Origin: Lomentospora prolificans
Lineage: Eukaryota > Ascomycota > Sordariomycetes > Microascales > Microascaceae
DNA: 64,000 bases
NCBI GenBank assembly: GCA_029532625.1
Contig: JARFXM010000009.1
Location: 2,170,001 to 2,234,000, forward strand
Direction of reading: 5' to 3'
The notes under the pieces were generated by a model. It had not been told where the DNA came from and did no database searches. It was given only the letters and a program-made list of their open reading frames with translations. Each line of letters opens with the position of its first letter. Within the stretch, counting starts at the first letter, position 1. This document shows positions 57,183 through 64,000 of this stretch, piece after piece. A program made the position numbers and the translations under genes.

Positions 57183-59302
57183 CTAACAACCCATGAATGG
57201 ACCCGCAAGAGCCATGCCTTCAACCGCCTGAGGCGCAATTTCTTCGTACAGCTTTTCAATATCCTCCGGGTTCTTAATCTTGAAGAAGTCTCGCACACCG
57301 GTACCGAAGCGGTGGGCGCAGTCGTCAATCTTCTCCTCGGCTTCGGCGGCAAAGCAGATGCGGAACCACGACCACGCCAGTTGCTCGCGGATGTCCTCGT
57401 TGGCGGCAAACATGCTTCCAGGGGCGACGAGGACTTTGTACGGGTCGTGGGTGAGGTGAACCATCAGCGCCTTGGCGATGCGGGGGCCATCAATGACAAA
57501 CTTTTTACCCTGCTGTCCGAAGCAACGGTGGCGGTGAAGTCGAACCTTTAGCCAGATAAACATACCGCCGCGGGGCCAAGAGTAGTCAAGAACGCGGGGA
57601 GTGAAAACGTAAGCCCAATCATCGTCAAGGCCGATATGTTTGGACGCCGTTCTCGGGACGTATGAGTACTCATCAATGATGGTACACATGCGATTCATGC
57701 GTCGCTCATAGGAGCCGCGAAGGCCGGCAAGCCAACGAACCCATCCGTCAGTCGACCAGCCGGTAAAGGATTGACGTTCCTTAGAGCCAAGGGACATGAA
57801 GCGTGCGACAGTCTCGGTCTGGTTACCAAGTAGTAGCTGTGCGATCATGCTCTGGACGAAGCCAGAAGGCTGTTGGGTGCTGGTCTCGGTGATGCTAAAA
57901 ATTGGATATCATAGATCAGCATTATAGTTTTAAACCCGAGATGCTCAGCCAAAAAATCTTACCGGACATATCGTTCAATAAACTCGGGCTGAGCAGTAAT
58001 CCATCCCAGGCGACAGCCGGGAGCGACAGTTTTCGAGAAAGTGTCAAGGCGCACAACACGGCCGTCAACATCAATGCTGAGATACGATGGAACAAGAGAA
58101 TCGACAAATTCGTATCCAGAAGATTTAGCTGGAGCTGGTTGGAAATTTACCGTCGGCTCGGGTTCACTCCTAGATCGAGCCTCTTCTCGTTCGGCGGAAG
58201 GGTACTGCAGGTACCAGTAAGGATCGTCTTCGACGATGATCACGTCGTACTTTTGGCAAATGGCGTAAAGTTCCTTGCGCCTCTCCATAGGAAGAACCCC
58301 ACCAGTGGGATTATGGCCCATGCTGTCTGATATGTTAATAAACATTCAACGTCTGTCCTCACTTTTTTTTTCCTGGTCGTTTTCTTCTCAAATCCGCCCC
58401 AGGAAAAAAAAAACCTCCCTCTCAACGAAGGCAACTGCAGTTTGCCGATAGGGGAGGTAGGTACTCACGTCACGGTGTATAGAAGATGAGGACGCTGCCC
58501 CTTGGAAAAGTCCCAATTCTCCAAAACGTCTTCTAAACTACGGCTACCATGAGCCAGCATCCCGTCCTTATCCATCCTGACAGGAACAATGTTCATCCCG
58601 CGTGGTTCAGCCTGGCTCAAGACATTGGAGTACATGAACATCTCACACAAGAGACCTTGCTTCTGAGGGATAGGGTCACCCTCGCTCCACGTATTGTTGA
58701 ATAGCTCCAGGGTCTTGGAGAAGCCATCGGTGGAGCCGCAAGTCATGACAACATCAACGCCCTCGGAATGAGGAACATTCGGATGAAGAACCTGCTTAGA
58801 GAACTGACGAACAAAAGAAAGAAGAGGCGGATAGCCCTCACCAGTACCATACTGGAGAGCTGTTTCCAAATCGATCTTTTTCACAGGATCTTTCTCGCCC
58901 GACGCCATTGGCACGGTAAGATGACCAGGGTCACTGGGCTTTCCACTCTTGCCATCGTCGTCCGGACGGTCAGCTTCATCGGGATAGTTGGGAGTGGGAG
59001 TCCACCGGTCGGGTCTGGCAGACTGAGCCTCAAGAGTCTCGAAAGGAAAGAACCGAGAGTTGGGAAGTCCTACGGCCCGGCGGTTAGAGTGAGTTGACCG
59101 CAAGCTTGCTTAGATCGGCTGGCGCCGATAATGGCCTCTTACCTCCAGCTAGATTGCCTACACCTGGAATCTGGAAAAATTTATAGTACTGCTTGATCAT
59201 GGACGGCTTGCGGTTCAGGGCAGACTTGGAGAATAGATGCTTCAGGTCCTTGGGAGGAGGCAATGCCTTCGCCGCAAGCCTCACGGGAAGCTCGGTGTCC
59301 AT
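57183..59302 (-). CDS. aro8: Aromatic/alpha-aminoadipate aminotransferase, Aro8-type
   Basis: Four exons (59143-59302, 58469-59069, 57963-58322, 57183-57894) join to 610 residues. It is a class I/II fold-type I PLP aminotransferase. Visible features are YGTGEGYPPLLSFVRQF, TCGSTDGFSKTLEL, MGHNPTGG (cofactor Asn), IIVEDDPYWYLQY (Asp/Tyr contacts) and the Schiff-base Lys351 in DTFSKTVAPGCRLGW. The long N-terminus and the PSYLSIDVDGRV segment match fungal Aro8/KAT-II-like enzymes, which transaminate Phe, Tyr, Trp and 2-aminoadipate. It is about 100 residues longer than yeast Aro8 (500), largely through inserts such as DEADRPDDDGKSGKPSDP. No peroxisomal or mitochondrial signal is evident. All splice phases agree. 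Confidence 0.92.
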
Positions 59303-60297
59303 GATGGATGGTGTGAATTGTGTGTTCAAGTCCGGGTGCAGGTGTGGCGGGTTGGCGAGAGGACTGACTTGAAGCGCGTCTGGTTTTGGGGATGAAGGAA
59401 AAGATAGACGGGAATCTTGGGGCGAGATGCTGGATGCCGATATTATTTCTCTTTTCTCCACCTCGATTTGAACACGGAGAGCAACGATTGAAGGCCAGAC
59501 CAGATCGTCGGGGGAAGGTAGCACTGAGGGTTTGCTATCAAGGCGATTACAAATCAGCAAATACCAGGATCCGAATTGAAACTGGGGTATAAAGTTGGGA
59601 GGAAGCGAGTTATTCGCTGGCTGGGTCCAATCAACCCTTTGGTGTGTGGGCCGGTACTGCCAAAGCGGCGGCAAAGTGTTCCTTCCTTTTAGCTCCAGCT
59701 CACCGGGCTGGGTCCTCCTTCCTCGTCCTTACGTGACGGGCCAGCGACCGGAGATTCCTTATCGGAAGGGATACGCGACCACTTCGCTCATCTGGACGCC
59801 AACTCCCGCTACCTTGCCGGATAAGCCGAACAGCAAGCCATCGAGACCCTGGCCAGTGTCCTATTCTTGGAGACGACTAATCAGTATCAACCAGGGATAG
59901 CCAGCTTTCCAATTGTACAGGAGACCGTGGAGGTCGCAACTGTGGCGCCCAAGAAACTGACGGGACCCAATTGAGAGCGAATTCCTTCGGAGTACGATAC
60001 CGCTGAAAGCCGCCTTCTCCATCAGAGCGGGCCCTTCCACCGCGCCTGCTTCTGTCTGCGTGGTCAAAAAGCACTGTGCCTCTCGTTCCTTCTCATCCGG
60101 CGGAACTCCGAAGCAATAGTTTATGTCAACCATGCGCACCCCACACTGTCATTTCTTGGGTTTAAGTCTGGGCTCGGATGGGATTATATAATCTGTTACA
60201 AACCAAAAAGTCGAATTAAAAGAAATAAATATAGATGGCTGCAGTCCAATGTACTCGCTGGTCTGGGACGCGAACTTCGAGTCCGGATTACATCCAA

Positions 60298-60340
60298 GGG
60301 TCAATAAGGGTCAATAAGGGTCAATAAGGGTCAATAAGGG
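60298..60340. repeat. Four-copy 10-bp tandem repeat
   Basis: Unit gggtcaataa, four perfect copies plus a terminal ggg. Confidence 0.95.
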
Positions 60341-61580
60341 GGATTTGCTTAGTTGTGCCATCCTCTTCTTAACTGACCAATGACTTTCTCACTTTCTCAT
60401 CGACATCCCAAGGCCCGGTGGGCATAGTAGTCTCCTTCGTCCGAGTTAGGATAACTCACACTAATCAAGAGCACAATAGCCTTTTGATATTAGAACGAAT
60501 ACAACAAAAAAAATGTGTTGAATGAATCTCTATTTAGCGCCACCCTGGTTTGCGAAGAGATAGCTGCATACTATCCGTGCCGGAGCCCAGAGTATGGATG
60601 AGAGGGAGTGATTTAGACGGTGCCAGCCACCTTGTAGACTTGGTATGAGCCCATCCTATCCTTTTAAGACAGAATGCCTGAACCGCTCAAGCGCGCCATA
60701 GTTTGCTCAAGGACACACCTGATGCAACCGTCATCTCTGTCTAAGGAGTCAGGTAGAGAGGCTGGTGGATTAGACTCGGTTCGTGCTAGAGCGTGAGTTA
60801 TTGTATATAGCAATATGGGCTTCAGCCAGGCCACAGAGTGAGATAGTTGACTCCCTTTCTTCGCAATACCAGCGCGCTGTAGGGACTTCCCTCCGGCGAC
60901 AACAGGGAGCCGAATCCCGGACGCAAGAAGCTGGGGATGGAGGTTCAGATTTTATCAAATTCTCTCGTGTTCGAGTTTCGTTGTTCAACAGTTGCGCGCA
61001 AACCGGTTCAACAGAATTATATCTCGTTATCCAGGATCTGAGACAAGTGGTGCTCTGAGGATAAGACCCATATCGCAGTACAAAAATACTTGCATGTGCC
61101 GACACTCAGGTGTGGGGTATCGTTACCTACCTCTGTGCGTGTTTCTGCGTACCCGCACAGAAGCGCAGATGACTCAGCAAAGACCTACGCCCGTTTCTTA
61201 TCCTCTCTTGTCTTCACCCACCAATTGATGTCTTGCTGACCGAGTAGTACATTGTAATATTGAGTGAAAGTACATGCCAAGTTCCTGGAGTGGTGTGGTC
61301 CGTGCTGTTTCCTGACATGTTGAACTCTCTGCCGCTGGCACTGCATGTGCTTTGGGCTGCTTGGGATTGGCAGCTCAAAACAGTGAAGCCTAGCATCAGG
61401 GACACCAAACCCGAACAACATTTCCTCAACGGCTCCGCAGAGCAGAATTCAATTGCGACCATTATACACATTTTCTACTAAGTCGCTCTCTATACTATCA
61501 ACCCATCCGCCCGTCACCTTGTCTTCACGCTTCGCTTCGTCTTTGATCCCTCCACATGTCGTAATTGATAATTTTTGTCG

Positions 61581-61602
61581 CTGCTGCTGCTGCTGCTGCT
61601 GC
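61581..61602 (+). repeat. CTG trinucleotide repeat in a gene leader
   Basis: Seven CTG units about 90 bases before the start at 61694. In the open upstream frame they read as an Ala run, but that frame has no ATG. Confidence 0.85.
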
Positions 61603-61693
61603 GCGGAATGTCAGCCTTCTTCCAACCGACCCCTCAGCAAGCCACTACGTTACCGCCCAGTCGCCCAGCCTACCCGACATAGGGCCTCAAAAA

Positions 61694-63019
61694 ATGGCTT
61701 TCCTCGAGGATCCGCGTCTGCGGCAGAGGTGGAATCAAATATCGCACAACGCCGAGGCCGTGACGGAGAACGCAGCCGCCGGAATCTGGTCTTTCCAGCA
61801 ACACTACATTAATCCCTGCGTCGCATCGCTAGTCAACTCTCTCGATCAATGCACATCTGTGTGTCTCGGCGACCGTGAAGAGCGCGCGCGACGACGACGA
61901 GAGAGGGAGCGTGCGAGAGGCCGCGCCGAATACAGTTTCGATTTTTACGATGATTGGTACGAGGAAGAGGAGACCGCGGGCGGCATACTTGGCGGATGGA
62001 ATTACGAGGATTGGGATAGGCTATTAGTAGGCAGCGGGTCGACAAGGCGAGGCGCCGGAGAAGTCACGGAGCAACCCGGAAGGAAGCGGGGAATGAGCTA
62101 CGGGACGAGGGGGCCGAGGAGGAAACCGAGCCAAGACGACCCGACCGTGATTCCGAGTACCCAGCCGATCGGATTTCTAGGCAAGTTGCCGTGGAAGATT
62201 GGCGGTACGTTGCGATATAAACCGAGCGCTGCGGACCTACAAGAACATCCCGGACACCACGGAGAGCCTGACGAGAACGCACCCTTACTTAGAAGCGACG
62301 CTGACGAATATAATCACTATGACGCCCACACTTCACGGAGGAAGCGAAGCGGCACGACAGGCTCCGGTGACACTTCGGATTCATATCGATCAAGAGGAGA
62401 TTTGTTTCCCAGCGACGGCGAGGGCGAGGAAGACGCGATACCCCTTGATGACGAATTTACATTACCCTTGGATAGGGTTGATGACCGGGCCAGCAGCAGA
62501 ACTAGGAGCAGCAAAGGAAAGAGGCCAGCCGGGAGCCGGCCAATATCGCGAACTGTTTCCAGGACGACCGTTGCTTCCGGCCATTCTGATTATTCGAGCC
62601 GGCGAAGGAGTATGGATTCTATGAATGGAGCCCCAATCACCCCGTCCTTCGAGGACCTACGTTTCGAAGAAGAGCGAATCGCTCACCAAGAAGATGAGGA
62701 AATCGAGAGAAAGCGTGTTGCCGCCGCCCAATTAGCCCACAAGCGAGGACTAGCTGGTGATGGCATCTCTACTAGCGCCGAATCTCGGAGGACGCCCTCG
62801 CAGATACACGATGTTGAAGCGATTCCCGAGGCGGAAGAGCCGGTCTCTCTAGATGAAGGCGAAGACGCCACACAACAGGCCGCTGAAGAGGCCGAGACCC
62901 GTGACACTGGCGCCAAGGACGTGGAGGGTGACACCAAGGAGGCACCCGAGCCTTCACCCTTACCAAAGTCACCACCTAACGGTGGTTTCATACCAGCGCG
63001 ATTGCCCATGTTTAAATGA
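61694..63019 (+). CDS. Conserved fungal protein of unknown function, charged and mostly disordered
   Basis: Single exon, 441 residues from the ATG at 61694 (context caaaaaatgg). The frame is open further upstream but without an ATG. The N-terminal 120 residues look most constrained: AFLEDPRLRQRWNQISHNAE, AAGIWSFQQHYINPCVASL, CLGDREERARRRRERERA and YSFDFYDDWYEEEE. KRGMSYGTRGPRRK and GFLGKLPWKIGGTLRYKPSA follow. The remainder is acidic and Ser-rich with an ENAPLL sequence and a Glu-rich helix (FEEERIAHQEDEEIERKR). I recall closely similar N-termini in other Sordariomycetes, always uncharacterised. No membrane segment or known domain is visible. Confidence 0.82.
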   Translation: MAFLEDPRLRQRWNQISHNAEAVTENAAAGIWSFQQHYINPCVASLVNSLDQCTSVCLGDREERARRRRERERARGRAEYSFDFYDDWYEEEETAGGILGGWNYEDWDRLLVGSGSTRRGAGEVTEQPGRKRGMSYGTRGPRRKPSQDDPTVIPSTQPIGFLGKLPWKIGGTLRYKPSAADLQEHPGHHGEPDENAPLLRSDADEYNHYDAHTSRRKRSGTTGSGDTSDSYRSRGDLFPSDGEGEEDAIPLDDEFTLPLDRVDDRASSRTRSSKGKRPAGSRPISRTVSRTTVASGHSDYSSRRRSMDSMNGAPITPSFEDLRFEEERIAHQEDEEIERKRVAAAQLAHKRGLAGDGISTSAESRRTPSQIHDVEAIPEAEEPVSLDEGEDATQQAAEEAETRDTGAKDVEGDTKEAPEPSPLPKSPPNGGFIPARLPMFK

Positions 63020-63965
63020 ACCGAGCTCCTGGCAGAGGGTCCAGAGGTCCATGGATAGACGGATATGGGCGAATAGCATTGTTATTGTCTTGCGAGCGAG
63101 GGGACACTACTGCATTTCTTATTCACTTCTCGGACCTGTATCAGATTCTAACAACAACAACCCCACCTTTTTTTTTTCTTCTTTTCTTTCCCCTTTGGCG
63201 CAGTTCACTTCTGCTGGTGTTGGCGAGGAGCCGGAACGGACTTGTAATGATACCTAGATCACTGGCAGATCTTAGACGGATCCAATGAACGGAGCGAGTA
63301 TTATCGCTTGTGATGGAGGGATAGGTGGGCGAAAATAGAAGAACGGTGTCTCCCCAAAATAGCTAGTGTTGAATGCTCTCGCGTAGTCCCGTTTATTTTC
63401 GTTATCGAGAACCCAACGAACATGATGTAAATCAGCGAGATAATCCCATTTTCCCTAAATTTATTGGACCGGGTTATGGAGCTTGAGGGTTTCCCAGGGC
63501 CACCCTTACTTGTCTAGACGGCCGTCCCAAAACGTTGCAAGCGTGCAGCAATCGTTGCATTGCTGATGATTCAATGCGGGGGAAGGAGCGATCCAAGCTC
63601 TGCAGGCGTCGAGATGCCTCGGCATCTTCCCCGCAAAATGCGGAAGCTGGGCGTTAAAGGGTGCGTTTCGACTTGTTGGTAGCTCCATTTTCTTACCCCA
63701 GGATATCCACCTGCATCTGTCATTTTGGCTCCGGAAGCGTTGTGTTGATCGACTTGTTTAAATAGTTTCCAATTCCAATTCTTTTGCTCGAGCAGGAAAA
63801 AAGAAAAAAAGAAAGAGAAACTAAAAAGCCAGAATCAATCTTCTCTTCTAATTCGCTTAATCCGTAGCCTCTCGGCTGGCTTACCATTTTCTCTAATAAC
63901 ACTTGAGCCTCACCCTCACACATCTTCATACAACCAACCAATACGTATATCCGCATCCCCCCAAA
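63020..63965. other. Intergenic region
   Basis: About 950 bp. The last 200 bases are A/C/T-rich leader before the ATG at 63966. Nothing else recognised. Confidence 0.5.
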
Positions 63966-64000
63966 ATGGCATCCCAAGGCCCCATCACCACCCCCCTCAC
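63966..64000 (+). CDS. Start of a gene cut by the window edge, possibly nitronate monooxygenase
   Basis: An ATG in a good context (ccaaaatggc) after a leader-like stretch opens MASQGPITTPLT before the window ends. The PITTPLT start resembles the N-terminus of fungal nitronate monooxygenases (2-nitropropane dioxygenase family, usually ITTPLT followed by LLGI). Eleven residues are too few for more than a suggestion. Confidence 0.4.
   Translation, partial: MASQGPITTPL

Larger units (their letters stand above)
59303..61693. other. Intergenic region of about 2.4 kb
   Basis: ARO8-like leader and promoter on the left, a 10-bp tandem repeat at 60298-60340, then the leader of the next gene with a CTG repeat. 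Short frames here have no recognisable motifs. No gene supported. Confidence 0.5.

Noticed and set aside
1..64000. Secondary-metabolite cluster, intact transposon or CRISPR array
   Set aside because: No polyketide or peptide synthase, no transposase or reverse-transcriptase motif and no spaced direct-repeat array was found.

Overview
The window is nuclear DNA of a filamentous ascomycete (Pezizomycotina, most likely Sordariomycetes). Genes are intron-poor, with short introns (about 50-150 bp) carrying GTANGT donors, CTAAC/CTGAC branch points and YAG acceptors. Third codon positions are C-rich, and intergenic spaces are 0.4-8 kb with long leaders. The gene set is fungal: PGA2, a fungal GID7/WDR26, ARO8-type aminotransferase, CAF16 and a LAT-family permease, plus several proteins that look specific to Pezizomycotina. 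No genus can be named from the sequence alone.

Layout. 1-5.7 kb: N-terminal part of a tuberin (TSC2) gene running off the left edge (minus), a quinone-oxidoreductase-like MDR gene (minus) and a shared promoter with CSE1 (plus, 5.65-8.94 kb). 10-13 kb: a short-chain dehydrogenase with a one-base homopolymer frameshift, and a peroxisomal alpha-methylacyl-CoA racemase ending in SKL (both plus). 13.5-19.6 kb: VPS1 dynamin and GID7/WDR26 (both minus). 19.6-28 kb: an 8.4 kb interval with no convincing gene, but with an AUG-free GID7 leader, an orphan CCAAT/TATA core and G-rich tracts. 28-30 kb: a PH-like fungal protein. 31.3-33.0 kb: a decayed S10 serine carboxypeptidase next to an AT-rich block. 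33.8-37 kb: CAF16 (minus, with a homopolymer frameshift) diverging from POL31 (plus). 37.5-38.8 kb: an F-box-like protein (minus). 41.9-43 kb: serine/threonine dehydratase (plus). 44-44.7 kb: a small Cys-rich, probably GPI-anchored secreted protein (plus). 45.1-47.1 kb: MHF1/CENP-S (minus) diverging from PGA2 (plus). 47.7-49.4 kb: a LAT amino-acid permease (plus). 51-54 kb: a large Cys-pair protein (plus). 55.3-56.7 kb: RPL4 (plus). 57.2-59.3 kb: an ARO8-type aminotransferase (minus). 61.7-63 kb: a charged conserved fungal protein (plus). 63.97 kb: start of a gene cut by the right edge.

The genes form a housekeeping neighbourhood, not a pathway cluster. They cover nuclear transport (CSE1), DNA replication and repair (POL31, MHF1), translation (RPL4), vesicle and organelle dynamics (VPS1, PGA2), nutrient signalling and catabolite degradation (TSC2, GID7), mRNA regulation (CAF16) and amino-acid or lipid metabolism (dehydratase, permease, aminotransferase, racemase). 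No secondary-metabolite cluster, intact transposon, tRNA, rRNA or CRISPR array was seen. Exon boundaries were placed by eye from splice signals and frame continuity; for every multi-exon model except the frameshifted dehydrogenase the joined length is a multiple of three.
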